Of a stretch of DNA of 64,000 bases, positions 14,871 through 24,457 are shown in pieces. Position numbers and translations under genes: made by a program. Under the pieces are notes generated by a model. It was not told where the DNA came from and searched no databases. It worked only from the letters and a program-made list of their open reading frames with translations. How positions within the stretch are numbered: the first letter of the stretch is position 1; each line of letters begins with the position of its first letter. Origin of the DNA: Metabacillus niabensis (lineage in GTDB: Bacteria > Bacillota > Bacilli > Bacillales > Bacillaceae); the NCBI RefSeq assembly GCF_020524345.1, contig NZ_JAIVLH010000022.1, forward strand, positions 1 through 64,000. Reading direction: 5' to 3'.

Positions 14871-15983
14871 CTAATCTGCTTGTTTGACGACATGTGGAAC
14901 GGTTATGTGGAGTGATGTACCGTTATCTGTCAAAATGCTAAGGTATCCATTAACAAATTCGAGACGTTCTCTCATGCCTGCTAATCCGTTTCCTTTGGTA
15001 AAATCAGTGGATGTATTACCAATTCCATCATCACTTATTTTTAATATAATTTCAGTTTGGGTTTGTTCTAATGAAATATAGCATGTTGATGCCTGACTAT
15101 GTCTCACAACATTTGTAACAGCTTCCTTTAAGCACATGCTTAAAATGTTTTCTGTTAGTAAGGGTACATTTTTTGTTACCGATATATTCTCATCACAAAC
15201 TAATTTAATCTGCGCAGCATTTAAAATTTGTTTTACATGTGTCATTTCTTCTTTTAATCGAATCCCGCGCATTTGTGAGACCATATTTCTAACCTCATTT
15301 AATGCTGTCCGTGCAGTTTGTTGAATGTCCTTCATTTCGTTTTTTGCTTGTTCAGGGTCTTTATGGATAATTTTCCGAGCCAAATCACTTTTTAGTCCGA
15401 TCATCGACAGTTTTTGTCCTAATGTATCATGAAGATCACGAGCTATTCTTTGACGCTCCTCTAGAATGACTAATTCGGAAATTCGTTTGTTGGCATCCTC
15501 TAATTTTTCTTGAAGATTGTCACGTACTTTTCGATTGTAAATACTAAAAGGCAAGAAGATCACACTAAGGGAGCTTATTAGAACAAAGGGTAATTGTCTT
15601 AATAGTAATTCCTCATGTAGAACAATACTAAAGTTTATGGCTACAGCTGTTGCAACTAAGTGAATAATATAAAGCGTCAAAAAGTGTACACGGATCTTTA
15701 TATTTCCAATAAAATATGCAATATAAAAGGAAAAGTAGAAATAATTAAATAAGTACGTAGAAGTAAAGGAAATTCCAATGAGAATCAGTGTGAAAGCATA
15801 AACCCTCCAACTCTTGGAGAGAAAAGCATAACGAAACGTGATAAAAAACATAATTGTCAGAATAATACCAGTAATTATTTCAGCTGTAGAAGATGATTGA
15901 AAAATGAAATAAAAAGGTAAAATGCTTAAAAAAGCCCATATATATGGAGAAATGCCATTACTTATTTGAAAAATTCTCTTCAT
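14871..15983 (-). CDS. desK: DesK membrane-fluidity/cold sensor histidine kinase
   Basis: Sensor kinase that detects increased lipid order (low temperature) through its membrane domain and controls DesR phosphorylation. The 370-residue protein has four or five transmembrane helices (about 10-150) and no large extracellular domain, then a linking coiled coil (155-175). A HisKA_3 dimerisation helix carries H185 in RIARDLHDTLGQ, and the HATPase ends with GLAGMRERLEF. The position of the histidine and the gene order des-desK-desR match B. subtilis. RBS GTGGG upstream of ATG 15983 is weak, so DesK may be made at low level. Confidence 0.93.
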   Translation of the reverse strand: MKRIFQISNGISPYIWAFLSILPFYFIFQSSSTAEIITGIILTIMFFITFRYAFLSKSWRVYAFTLILIGISFTSTYLFNYFYFSFYIAYFIGNIKIRVHFLTLYIIHLVATAVAINFSIVLHEELLLRQLPFVLISSLSVIFLPFSIYNRKVRDNLQEKLEDANKRISELVILEERQRIARDLHDTLGQKLSMIGLKSDLARKIIHKDPEQAKNEMKDIQQTARTALNEVRNMVSQMRGIRLKEEMTHVKQILNAAQIKLVCDENISVTKNVPLLTENILSMCLKEAVTNVVRHSQASTCYISLEQTQTEIILKISDDGIGNTSTDFTKGNGLAGMRERLEFVNGYLSILTDNGTSLHITVPHVVKQAD

Positions 15984-16050
15984 TTTTTGAACCCACTTTA
16001 AAGATTGATTTTAGTGATATTTTATCATATACATTTTTTCCATGCTTTAA

Positions 16051-16116
16051 GAGGATGACAACTTAGGTCTTACTATCCAAATGAATCAGGATTGTAATGC
16101 GCTAAGAGTCATCCTC
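16051..16116. other. long hairpin between des and desK
   Basis: AAGAGGATGAC and GTCATCCTCTT form an 11-bp perfect inverted repeat with a loop of about 45 nt; an inner CTTAG/CTAAG pair extends it. No T-run follows on the minus strand (AAAGCATGG). It is therefore not a classical terminator and may act in mRNA processing or partial attenuation between des and desKR. Confidence 0.5.
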
Positions 16117-16122
16117 TTTAGG

Positions 16123-17142
16123 TTAATTATTTTGGTAACTTCTTAATGCGTTAAAGCCTACAAAGCGTTTGTTATGTGCATCCCATAACTTAAATTTTAG
16201 TGATTGTAAGCTGGTAGCCAACGTGATCGTAGGGACATTTTGTAATGGCTCTGTACGATTATGAACTTCCTCAAGCTTATAATTTGGTACTCTAGGGCTT
16301 AAATGATGGACATGGTGATACCCGATATTGCCTGATAACCATTGTAAAAGTTTTGGAAGCTTATAGTACGAGCTGCCTTCAACAGCTGCTAATACATATT
16401 CCCATTCCTCATTTTCTTCATAATATGAATCTTCAAATGTATGTTGGACATAAAAGAGCCATATACCGAGTGAGCCTGAAACCATAAAGATCGGGATTTG
16501 TACTAAAAGAAAAGGGACTGTCCCAAGTGCCCAGCAGAGGAAAATGATTAGAGCTACTGCTGAAACATTTGTTAAATACGTATTCAGGCGTTCATTTTTT
16601 CTAGCACCTTTTTTATTAAAGCGGTTTTTAATTAAAAATTGATAAATTGGCCCAAGACCAAACATCACAAACGGATTTCTGTAAAGTCTGTAGCCTATTT
16701 TACGCCAAGTTGAGGAAGCGAGATATTCATCGATTGTTAGTACCCATATATCGCCTGTCCCTCGTTTGTCAAGGTTACCACTTGTTGCATGATGGATCGA
16801 GTGATCATGCTGCCATTGACTATATGGAAATAATGTTAAGATGCCAGTAATCGTTCCCAGCACTTTGTTAGCAGTTCTATTTTTAAAGAATGAGTAGTGA
16901 CAACAGTCATGGAAAATGATGAAAATCCGTACTAGGAATCCTCCCGCAATGACCGTAAACGCAAAGGTAAGGAGGTAAGATATCGTTAAACTTTGATACG
17001 CAAGTGTCCAAAGAATAAAAAACGGGCCCAGTGTTGTAATAAGTTGCCAAATGCTAGCTTTTGTATTTGATTTTTCATAGGGAGCAACTTGCTTTCTTAA
17101 ATTTCTTTGCAATTCTTTACTCATCTTTTTAATTCCCTTCAT
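16123..17142 (-). CDS. des: acyl-lipid desaturase Des (delta-5 fatty acid desaturase)
   Basis: Membrane-bound di-iron enzyme that introduces a double bond into acyl chains of existing phospholipids on cold shock. It has the three histidine boxes HDCCH (FIIFHDCCH), HSIHH (QHDHSIHHATS) and HHVHH (GYHHVHHLSP), four to six hydrophobic helices, and near-identity to B. subtilis Des through YRLYRNPF and AAVEGSS. ATG 17142 (with AAGG 9 bp upstream) gives 339 residues; ATG 17124 is the alternative. A longer frame from 17214 would run through the operator region and is rejected. Transcription should depend on DesR-phosphate at the repeats just upstream. Confidence 0.94.
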   Translation of the reverse strand: MKGIKKMSKELQRNLRKQVAPYEKSNTKASIWQLITTLGPFFILWTLAYQSLTISYLLTFAFTVIAGGFLVRIFIIFHDCCHYSFFKNRTANKVLGTITGILTLFPYSQWQHDHSIHHATSGNLDKRGTGDIWVLTIDEYLASSTWRKIGYRLYRNPFVMFGLGPIYQFLIKNRFNKKGARKNERLNTYLTNVSAVALIIFLCWALGTVPFLLVQIPIFMVSGSLGIWLFYVQHTFEDSYYEENEEWEYVLAAVEGSSYYKLPKLLQWLSGNIGYHHVHHLSPRVPNYKLEEVHNRTEPLQNVPTITLATSLQSLKFKLWDAHNKRFVGFNALRSYQNN

Positions 17143-17184
17143 TGTTTGTACCTTAATTATATCGAGAAGAAATAAAATATTGTA

Positions 17185-17234
17185 GACATAGGTGTCATAG
17201 GGACAGTATGACAAGTGTCATATATACATGAACG
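17185..17234 (-). promoter_or_regulatory. probable DesR operator array upstream of des
   Basis: The palindromes GACA-TAGG-TGTC (17185-17196) and ATGACA-AG-TGTCAT (17208-17221) are followed by a degenerate third site, TGAACGTGTCA (17228-17238 region). Tandem TGACA/TGTCA elements directly upstream of des are the expected place for DesR binding. The des promoter itself has poor consensus, which fits an activated promoter. Confidence 0.6.
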
Positions 17235-17352
17235 TGTCAGCAATATATATTTTAGGTTTTTACCTTATATAATATTCTCTTTTGGCTATTTAAAATTGAA
17301 AATGGAAGGTGTATATTACTAGGTAATAGAATGTTAGATTTCAGGAGGAACT

Positions 17353-19116
17353 ATGTTTTATTCGCTTAGGAATAGACTTTTTTTAATTTTTACTTTACTG
17401 TTAACGGTTCCATTCTTGCTTTTATCCATTATTATTCCTTCCTGGTTTACCTCGATCATAGAACAGCAAACAAAGGATTCAACCATTGAAATGATGGATC
17501 AATATTCTTTATACATTGATTCCATTACAACGCAGGCGGAAGATCTTGGGAAACAAGTGCTGGTGAGTCAGGCAACACAAGATTGGCTGAAGGCTGAAAA
17601 GGAGGAAGAAACAACAACTAATGCACAAAAACTATTGATCAAGAATCAACTTAAAATGCAGTTATCATCCATGATGATAAACAATTCAAATAATATGTCC
17701 ATTTCTATATTTCTTAATGATGGGACCGGGACTTGGGGCAATAATCCTTCCCTACAGAAAACTGAGTGGTACCAAGATTTTTTAGTAAATGATCAAAGGT
17801 GGATGAATACTCATATTGACTCCTTTCAACTCCATCAAGAAATGCGAGAAATAAACTTAAATGGCTATCTTATCCCTTTATTTGATATGAATATGCTGGA
17901 GTTATCCGGGATTATAAAAGTAAGTTTTCCATCTTCTTTACTAGAAACGGCGTTAAATAAAATTAAGCTTGGTGAAAATGGCAGAGTTTACTTATTGGAT
18001 GGAGAGGGTGTTAATGTTTTACCCGGAGAGGTTCATACTCCCAAGGAGGTCTTAAATAGAAGTCTTGAGAATATCAAAAGCGGTTTAGAAAAGGGATTAG
18101 TTGAAGTGAACCATCATGACGAGGAATACCTTGTTTTCTATCAAAAACAAAAAATTGGTGATTGGATCTTAATAAGTGAAATAACGAAGTCAGAGTTATT
18201 TGCTAAAATCGATCAACTGCAAAAGAACTTACTCATCACAAGTGCCTTAATATTTATTTTGACCATTCTAACCTCTTATTTATTGTCTTCTAATATTGTA
18301 AGTCCATTAGGGAAGTTAACAAAAGCAATGAAATTTGTAGAACGTGGAGATTTCAATGGAGCAAAGCGGGTCATGCCTTCCATCAAATCTCATCATCATG
18401 AAATTGGTTATGTGATTAAAGTCTTCGATCATACGATTGAGCAATTAAATCATTTAATCGAAACGGAATATGAAGCAAACATTCGTAGAAAGGATGCAGA
18501 ATACAAGGCATTATTGTTGCAAATAAATCCTCATTTTTTAAATAATACACTTGAAGTCATCGGTGGCTTAGCTGTTCAAGGAAAGAAGAAAGAAGTCATG
18601 AATGTAAGTATTTATTTAGGTCGTATGATGAGATACTCATTGAACACTCGAACAGATGTGGTGAAATTAGGTGAGGAAATTTCTTATATTCGAAGTTTTA
18701 TAGAAATATTAAAGTTAAGATATGAGGGAGCACTAACTTGCGAAATTGATGAACAAGAAGAAACTAAATCTATTTCCATTATTAAATTTATTATCCAACC
18801 TCTTGTTGAAAATGCTGTTAAGTATAGTTTTATCCACCATACTGTAGCCGATATTAAAATAAAAACAAAGGTGCAACATGGTCAATTAGTTATCGTCGTA
18901 GAAGATAAAGGGATCGGAATGTCAGATGAAGAGATAGCGAACATATGCCAAACTGTTAAAAATGATGGAAACGATTCTGCTTTAGATAGTGATGGTCATA
19001 GTATCGGGCTTAAAAATGTTTTAGGGAGATTAAGTTTATATTATGGAGCTGACTTTTCTTTTTCAATAGAGTCTGCAGTGGGACAAGGAACAAAAATTAC
19101 CTTATGTATAAAGTGA
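17353..19116 (+). CDS. YesM-like sensor histidine kinase
   Basis: Membrane sensor kinase of 587 residues, of the LytS/YesM class paired with AraC-type response regulators in carbohydrate loci. TM1 (about 7-32) and TM2 (about 290-312) flank a Cache-like extracellular domain. A HAMP domain follows (313-370), then His_kinase with LLQINPHFLNNTLE (phospho-acceptor H394) and HATPase with VVEDKGIGMSDEEI and GLKNVLGRL. Its neighbours are a YesN-type regulator and a membrane-anchored sugar-binding protein, then a fructan importer, so fructan-derived oligosaccharides are the inferred signal. The stop codon coincides with the start of a dispersed repeat. RBS AGGAGGA before ATG 17353. Confidence 0.92.
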   Translation: MFYSLRNRLFLIFTLLLTVPFLLLSIIIPSWFTSIIEQQTKDSTIEMMDQYSLYIDSITTQAEDLGKQVLVSQATQDWLKAEKEEETTTNAQKLLIKNQLKMQLSSMMINNSNNMSISIFLNDGTGTWGNNPSLQKTEWYQDFLVNDQRWMNTHIDSFQLHQEMREINLNGYLIPLFDMNMLELSGIIKVSFPSSLLETALNKIKLGENGRVYLLDGEGVNVLPGEVHTPKEVLNRSLENIKSGLEKGLVEVNHHDEEYLVFYQKQKIGDWILISEITKSELFAKIDQLQKNLLITSALIFILTILTSYLLSSNIVSPLGKLTKAMKFVERGDFNGAKRVMPSIKSHHHEIGYVIKVFDHTIEQLNHLIETEYEANIRRKDAEYKALLLQINPHFLNNTLEVIGGLAVQGKKKEVMNVSIYLGRMMRYSLNTRTDVVKLGEEISYIRSFIEILKLRYEGALTCEIDEQEETKSISIIKFIIQPLVENAVKYSFIHHTVADIKIKTKVQHGQLVIVVEDKGIGMSDEEIANICQTVKNDGNDSALDSDGHSIGLKNVLGRLSLYYGADFSFSIESAVGQGTKITLCIK

Positions 19117-19321
19117 GACTTCCATCAGTGGGGGTTTACTTCATCCCTCACTGATGGTTAGCGAAACTTATCACGCTTAGAACGCCACATCCTGTGGCTT
19201 CGCCTGACTTGGACGGTCCTGTCCTTCGTCAGATCTTTACGGGCAGTTATCTCTCCACCTATCTCCTTTGTTTCTCTCGAATCTTGAATTGAAGTAGGGT
19301 AGGAGTCTTACTGCCCGTTAA
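19113..19321 (+). repeat. two-hairpin intergenic repeat, copy 2 (long form), inside a two-component operon
   Basis: Same element as at 11484-11620: GTGAGACTTCCATCAGTGG at the left, ACTGCCCGTTAAG at the right, with the same two stems. Relative to copy 1 it has about 60 extra bases after GCGAAACTTATC, containing CCACATCCTGTGG. Its first bases form the TGA stop of the kinase gene, and the element separates kinase from regulator. Confidence 0.8.
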
Positions 19322-19352
19322 GAATGGGATAAAGTAACTGAGGGGGCTATAC

Positions 19353-20939
19353 ATGATGAAGGTAGTGATTACTGATGATGAAATACAAATTCGTAAAGGG
19401 CTTAAGATGAAAGTAGATTGGGAAGAAGAAGGCTTTCAGATTGTTGGAGAAGCTTCCAATGGTAAAGAAACTCTTGATCTTTTGAATTCAATCGAAGTTG
19501 ATATTGTCATCACAGATGTGAGAATGCCGATCATGGATGGGATTGAATTTGTAAAACGAGCAAATCGTGAATATCCACATGTGAAAGTTGTTGTTTTATC
19601 AGGTTATTCAGATTTTGAATACGTAAGATCCTCACTTGTCGAAGGTGTTAAGGATTATTTATTAAAGCCGGTTGCACCAGATGAATTGATCCAGGCTCTA
19701 TACAGAATTCGAAGTGAGGTTGAGGAAGAAAAGAGAAAAAAGCTTGAAACAGAGAAAATGAACAAATTAGTTCATAATCAGTTAGAAGAAATGAAACAAC
19801 AATATCTTCTTCATTTAGCTAAAGAGGAATTATCTGAGTTAAAAAGTACAATTGAACGGTTACAGCAATTACAGTTAAAAGAATTTACTAGTGAAGATGT
19901 AAATGTCCAGTTTTTCACAATTGAAATGAGAACAAAAGATCCTCAGTTGTTAAAAGAGCTGTGGCTTCCATTTATGATGCTATGCAAGGAAATTGCTCGG
20001 GAATACGACAACACATACTGTTTTTATGATGCGAATTACACAAATATGCTTCACTTTATCCATCGTGTAGACTGTGATAAAGGTCAACAAACAAATATGA
20101 TTGTTGATCGAGTTCAAAAACATGTAAAAATGTACTTAAAGATAGAGACTGTTGTGGGAATTGGAAAGATTGTAACTGGACTGAAAGACTTTAAATCAGG
20201 CTATATATCTGCTCTGCTTTCTTGGAGTCAAAGCAAACTCGGCACACATTCCCAGGTAATAGATGGAACAATCAATCAAGAATTGTATGAGTTTTCACCT
20301 GATGTTGAAAAAAGGTTGGTAAACTCAATAGAAAATGTTAGTATTCATGACTTCAAGCATAATTTGAAAGGAATCTTAGGTGAAACAAACAATCAATCGA
20401 TGATGTCATTTTCATTTGCAGCCAGCAGGGTACTGTTTTTATTAAGCTCTTTAGCTACTAAATATAATCTCGATACAAATGAACGCCATCAACTTATATG
20501 GAATTGCCAACAAAGTATATGGCAACTAAACACACAACTTACTGTGATCGACCAGCTAAGTAAGCTGGCAGAGCTCGTTATTAAGAAAATTCAAGATGCA
20601 AGGTGTTCTTCAAACGGATCTGAAATTGTTGAAAATGTTCGTGAGTATTTAAATAAGCATTATGCTAGCGAAATTTCATTAACGTCGTTATCAGAGCAAT
20701 TTCATATAAATAGTGCGTATTTATCTGAGTTATTCAAACACCATGTCGGACAAAACTTCAGTGACTATTTAATACAGGTGAGAATGGAGAAAGCAAAAGA
20801 ATTTTTAGCAGACAGACAGCTGAAAATTATTGATGTTGCTTATTTAGTTGGTTTCTCTAATTCTGGTTATTTTAGTACAGTATTCAAAAAACATATTGGA
20901 AAAACACCTGCAGAATTTCGGAAAGAGATCACTAAATAA
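19353..20939 (+). CDS. YesN-like response regulator with AraC output domain
   Basis: A 528-residue response regulator. The receiver domain (1-125) has acidic pair D8-D9, phospho-acceptor D55 in VITDVRMP and K106-type DYLLKP. A long linker starts with a coiled coil (130-185). The C-terminal AraC domain (about 430-525) has two helix-turn-helices, including LTSLSEQFHINSAYLSELFK and the signature VAYLVGFSNSGYFSTVFKKH. It should activate the fructan uptake and degradation genes downstream once phosphorylated by the adjacent kinase. GAGGGGG precedes ATG 19353 (a second ATG follows at once). Confidence 0.92.
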   Translation: MMKVVITDDEIQIRKGLKMKVDWEEEGFQIVGEASNGKETLDLLNSIEVDIVITDVRMPIMDGIEFVKRANREYPHVKVVVLSGYSDFEYVRSSLVEGVKDYLLKPVAPDELIQALYRIRSEVEEEKRKKLETEKMNKLVHNQLEEMKQQYLLHLAKEELSELKSTIERLQQLQLKEFTSEDVNVQFFTIEMRTKDPQLLKELWLPFMMLCKEIAREYDNTYCFYDANYTNMLHFIHRVDCDKGQQTNMIVDRVQKHVKMYLKIETVVGIGKIVTGLKDFKSGYISALLSWSQSKLGTHSQVIDGTINQELYEFSPDVEKRLVNSIENVSIHDFKHNLKGILGETNNQSMMSFSFAASRVLFLLSSLATKYNLDTNERHQLIWNCQQSIWQLNTQLTVIDQLSKLAELVIKKIQDARCSSNGSEIVENVREYLNKHYASEISLTSLSEQFHINSAYLSELFKHHVGQNFSDYLIQVRMEKAKEFLADRQLKIIDVAYLVGFSNSGYFSTVFKKHIGKTPAEFRKEITK

Positions 20940-20959
20940 TAGCTTAGGAAGGAAATGCA

Positions 20960-22291
20960 ATGAAAAAAAGAGTTGTCATTATTGGTTTTATTCTTTTCAT
21001 AATAGCGATTGCCGGATACCTCTTTTCTCTTTTTCTTACTTACACTAAAGATCAAAATATGATCCAAGAGGAGAGTCAAGAAAAAATTCAACTTCAGTTT
21101 TGGAGAAATTATGGAACAAAATCAGAGAATGATGCTTATAAGAAGCTAATTACATCATTTGAGAAGGAACATCCTCACATAGAAATCAATATGGTGTCAG
21201 TTCCTTATGGAGATTATGAATTAAGGTTACGAACTGAAATTGCCGCAAGCAGTCCTCCGGATATTATGTCAGTAGATAGTCCTAACCTTGCTCTTTATGC
21301 ACATTCCGGTTCGCTATTGTCTATCGACCAATGGATGAAATCTGAAGGTAATATTGATGATATTCCCCCTTCAACCCTGGAGGGTTTAAAGTATAACGGG
21401 GAAATCTATTTATCACCGGTAGTAGAGTCCGGAGTCGCATTATTTTATAATATCCATTTGTTTAAACAAGCCGGCATTCCATTACCTTCAAAAGATCCTC
21501 ATAAACCTTTGACATGGGCAAAGGTGTTGGAAATTGCTAAAAAACTCAATGATCCAACTAAAGAGGTCTTTGGAATAGATCCTGCCCAAGGATTTAACGA
21601 CGGAGAATCTCCAGCTTATTTCAAGCTCCCGCTATTATGGCAATTTGGTTCAGATGTGTTAGACCTGGAGGCAAATACAGCAGACGGATATTTGAATTCT
21701 GATCAAGCTTTAGAGGCATTACAATTTTATCAAGATCTTTATCATACTCATAAAGTGGCGGCTGTTGAACTGCCTCCCGATCCCTTTGTATCAGGACATC
21801 TTGCTATGTCTGTAATGGGCTCTTGGACTTTAGCTGATTTTGAGAAGAACTTTCCGGAATTTAAGTTGGGAGAAGACTTTGGAGTTGCACCATTACCTAA
21901 AGAAGCGTATCAAGTTACACCAAATGGAGGATGGGCTCTAGGAATTTCAACAAAATCCAAGCACCCTCAAGAAGCATGGGAATTTATAAAATATATAACA
22001 AGCTTTGAGGGGTCAATGAAATATGTAGAAATGACAGGAGACTTGCCTGCAAGATATTCGGTAGCAGAAGAATTTCCGGAACTTAATAATTATCCAAAAA
22101 ACATTTTTGTTCAACAAGCCCAAAACTATTCAAAAAATCGGCCGGTTACTCCAGTGTATCCTGTAATCAGTGATGCCATAAAGGATCTATTTGAAGATGT
22201 GGGTATAGGTGGAAAGGATGTTGAATCATCTGCAAATGAAGCAGTTGAAAAAATAAATAAAAGTTTACAAGATGTTAAAAGTAGTGAGTGA
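20960..22291 (+). CDS. membrane-anchored CUT1-type sugar-binding protein, possibly sensory
   Basis: A 443-residue extracellular solute-binding protein of family 1 (MalE/YesO type; FEKEHPHIEINMVSVPYGDYELRLRTEIA then PPDIMSVD). The N-terminus is one hydrophobic helix (about 5-27) with no cysteine lipobox and no clear cleavage site, so it is probably held by an uncleaved anchor. It follows the YesN-like regulator by 20 bp, so kinase, regulator and binding protein are likely co-transcribed. A terminator separates it from the permeases, which have their own lipoprotein. It could present sugar to the kinase, or be a second receptor for the importer. Confidence 0.85.
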   Translation: MKKRVVIIGFILFIIAIAGYLFSLFLTYTKDQNMIQEESQEKIQLQFWRNYGTKSENDAYKKLITSFEKEHPHIEINMVSVPYGDYELRLRTEIAASSPPDIMSVDSPNLALYAHSGSLLSIDQWMKSEGNIDDIPPSTLEGLKYNGEIYLSPVVESGVALFYNIHLFKQAGIPLPSKDPHKPLTWAKVLEIAKKLNDPTKEVFGIDPAQGFNDGESPAYFKLPLLWQFGSDVLDLEANTADGYLNSDQALEALQFYQDLYHTHKVAAVELPPDPFVSGHLAMSVMGSWTLADFEKNFPEFKLGEDFGVAPLPKEAYQVTPNGGWALGISTKSKHPQEAWEFIKYITSFEGSMKYVEMTGDLPARYSVAEEFPELNNYPKNIFVQQAQNYSKNRPVTPVYPVISDAIKDLFEDVGIGGKDVESSANEAVEKINKSLQDVKSSE

Positions 22292-22317
22292 GGTTGTCCA
22301 ATGGACAACCTCTTTTT
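22290..22317 (+). terminator. terminator between binding protein and permease genes
   Basis: GAGGTTGTCC (22290-22299) / GGACAACCTC (22303-22312) with a 3-nt loop and five T residues. It separates the regulatory trio from the transport operon. Confidence 0.9.
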
Positions 22318-22537
22318 GTCTTGAAAGAAATCCGAAAATTTTATATATCAAGATCCAAAGATATTAAAATAATCCCTTTTACCCATTTGGTATAGTTGAA
22401 ATCACAAAGATAAGAAAAAAGAATGACGGAACAAAATGTTGAAGGGATTTGTTTTTATAGCTTTGTTTGAAATCGCTTACCAAATCCGGTTACAACTATT
22501 AAAAAAGTCATTTTATTTTCTAAAGGGGGTTAATAGA

Positions 22538-23509
22538 TTGCAAGATTTAACAAATGTGAAGAGTGATACCCAATTACCAGTTCAAGCTGTGAAAAACACA
22601 AAACTAAAGAGCAATATTGAGTATATCAAAAAGAATTATTTCCTTTACTTACTTATTGCTCCCGCTGTTATTCTTACGATTATTTTTAAGTATGTTCCAA
22701 TGTACGGAGCGATCATTGCTTTTAAAGATTTTAGTACGATTAAAGGAATTTTAGGAAGTGAGTGGGTAGGTTTTAAACATTTTGAAGATTTTCTAACCTC
22801 TCCGAATTTTGAAGTCATTTTTATGAGTACCCTTAAGCTTAGCTTGTACGGATTACTACTTGGTTTTCCAGTTCCGATTATTTTAGCCTTGATGCTAAAT
22901 CAAGTTAGAAGAAATGCTATTAAGAAAAATGTTCAACTGATCTTGTATGCACCAAACTTTATTTCAGTTGTTGTTATAGTCGGGATGCTATTTATTTTCT
23001 TATCTCCTACAGGACCAATTAATCATATTATTTCATTTATGACTGGAAAGCCCGTTATGTTCATGTCAGAGCCGGAATACTTCAGATCCATTTATATTTT
23101 GTCTGGGATTTGGCAAGCGGCAGGCTGGTCGTCCATCGTTTATGTGGCAGCACTAGCAAATGTTGATCCTGAGCTTCATAATGCGGCAACAATTGATGGT
23201 GCAAATATTTTACAGAGAATTATTCATATTGATTTGCCAACATTAAAGCCGCTAATGGCAATTATTTTCATTCTAGGCGCTGGAGGAATTATGGCGATTG
23301 GTTTTGAGAAGGCCTACTTAATGCAAACATCGATGAATATACCGGCATCTGAGATTCTTCCAACTTATGTGTATAAAGTAGGATTACAAGCCGGGGATTA
23401 TGCATATTCAACAGCTGTTGGACTTTTTAATTCTGTTATTAATGTCATCTTGCTCGTTGTCGTGAATTTCGTTGTGAAAAAGTTAAATGAGGGTGAAGGA
23501 CTATATTAG
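22538..23509 (+). CDS. carbohydrate ABC transporter permease (LplB/YteP type)
   Basis: One of two integral membrane subunits of a CUT1 importer. It has six predicted helices from about residue 25, the LplB-type start LIAPAVILTIIFKYVPMYG, and the EAA-loop region HNAATIDGANILQRIIHIDLP that contacts the ATPase. TTG 22538 is selected because AAAGGGGG ends 8 bp upstream, giving 323 residues; the upstream ATG 22436 lacks an RBS. It is followed at 20 bp by the second permease. No ATPase gene is present, so a shared MsmX-type ATPase is expected, as in B. subtilis. Confidence 0.9.
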   Translation: MQDLTNVKSDTQLPVQAVKNTKLKSNIEYIKKNYFLYLLIAPAVILTIIFKYVPMYGAIIAFKDFSTIKGILGSEWVGFKHFEDFLTSPNFEVIFMSTLKLSLYGLLLGFPVPIILALMLNQVRRNAIKKNVQLILYAPNFISVVVIVGMLFIFLSPTGPINHIISFMTGKPVMFMSEPEYFRSIYILSGIWQAAGWSSIVYVAALANVDPELHNAATIDGANILQRIIHIDLPTLKPLMAIIFILGAGGIMAIGFEKAYLMQTSMNIPASEILPTYVYKVGLQAGDYAYSTAVGLFNSVINVILLVVVNFVVKKLNEGEGLY

Positions 23510-23529
23510 GTGGAAAGGAGGATTTTACA

Positions 23530-24408
23530 ATGATTAAGCACACACGTATAGATCGAATGATTTTATCTTTAAATAGCATATTCTTATGTTTAGCGGTTCT
23601 CGTTGTTTTAGTTCCTTTGGTTTACGTCGTTATTGCATCCTTTATGGACCCTACAGTTTTACTGAACAAAGGTTTATCTTTCAATATCTCTGATTGGAGT
23701 CTAGAGGGGTACAAGCGGATATTATCAGATGATGCGATGGTGAGAGGGTTTTTAAATGCCATTCTTTATTCTGTTGGATTTTCAGTAATAACAGTTGTTG
23801 TCTCTGTATTTGCGGCTTTTCCATTATCCATTCAAGGTTTTGTAGGAAAAAATGTATTTATGACGCTATTCCTTATTACGATGTTTTTTAGTGGAGGATT
23901 GATTCCTACTTATTTAGTCGTCAAAGATTTAGGAATGTTAAATACGATTTGGGCGATATTGCTGCCAGGAGCTGTGAATGTGTGGAATATTATCCTGGCA
24001 AGAACCTATTTTAAGGGAATCCCACACGAATTACATGAAGCAGCAAAGGTTGATGGAGCATCAGATTTACTTATCTTTTTCAAAATAGTGTTACCGCTTT
24101 CGAAACCTATCATTTTTGTACTGGCCCTTTATGCTTTTGTTGGTCAGTGGAACTCATATTTTGATGCAATGATTTATCTGGAAGATCCAAACCTGCATCC
24201 ACTCCAGCTGGTTTTAAGATCCATCCTAATTCAAAACCAAGCTGAACCTGGAATGATAAGTGATCAGCTTGCTATGGCTGAATTGGCAAAAGTATCTGAA
24301 ATGATTAAGTACTCAGCTATTGTGATCTCAAGTCTACCGTTAATTGTGATGTATCCATTTTTCCAAAAGTATTTTGAAAAGGGTGTTATGGTTGGTTCAT
24401 TAAAATAA
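23530..24408 (+). CDS. carbohydrate ABC transporter permease (LplC/YtcP type)
   Basis: Second permease of the importer, 292 residues. It has the LplC-type core FSGGLIPTYLVVKDLGMLNTIW in two adjoining stretches and the EAA loop HELHEAAKVDGASDLLIFFKI. It ends with the family tail FFQKYFEKGVMVGSLK. GGAAAGGAGG precedes ATG 23530. It is grouped with the partner permease and the lipoprotein that follows after about 50 bp. Linkage to fructan enzymes suggests fructo-oligosaccharides as cargo. Confidence 0.92.
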   Translation: MIKHTRIDRMILSLNSIFLCLAVLVVLVPLVYVVIASFMDPTVLLNKGLSFNISDWSLEGYKRILSDDAMVRGFLNAILYSVGFSVITVVVSVFAAFPLSIQGFVGKNVFMTLFLITMFFSGGLIPTYLVVKDLGMLNTIWAILLPGAVNVWNIILARTYFKGIPHELHEAAKVDGASDLLIFFKIVLPLSKPIIFVLALYAFVGQWNSYFDAMIYLEDPNLHPLQLVLRSILIQNQAEPGMISDQLAMAELAKVSEMIKYSAIVISSLPLIVMYPFFQKYFEKGVMVGSLK

Positions 24409-24457
24409 TGGATCAATTAGATATAAATAATAAATCTACTATTTTGGGGGTAAGTTT

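Noticed and set aside
17143-17214. Longer start for the desaturase
   Set aside because: The extra codons run through the TGACA/TGTCA operator array and have no RBS.
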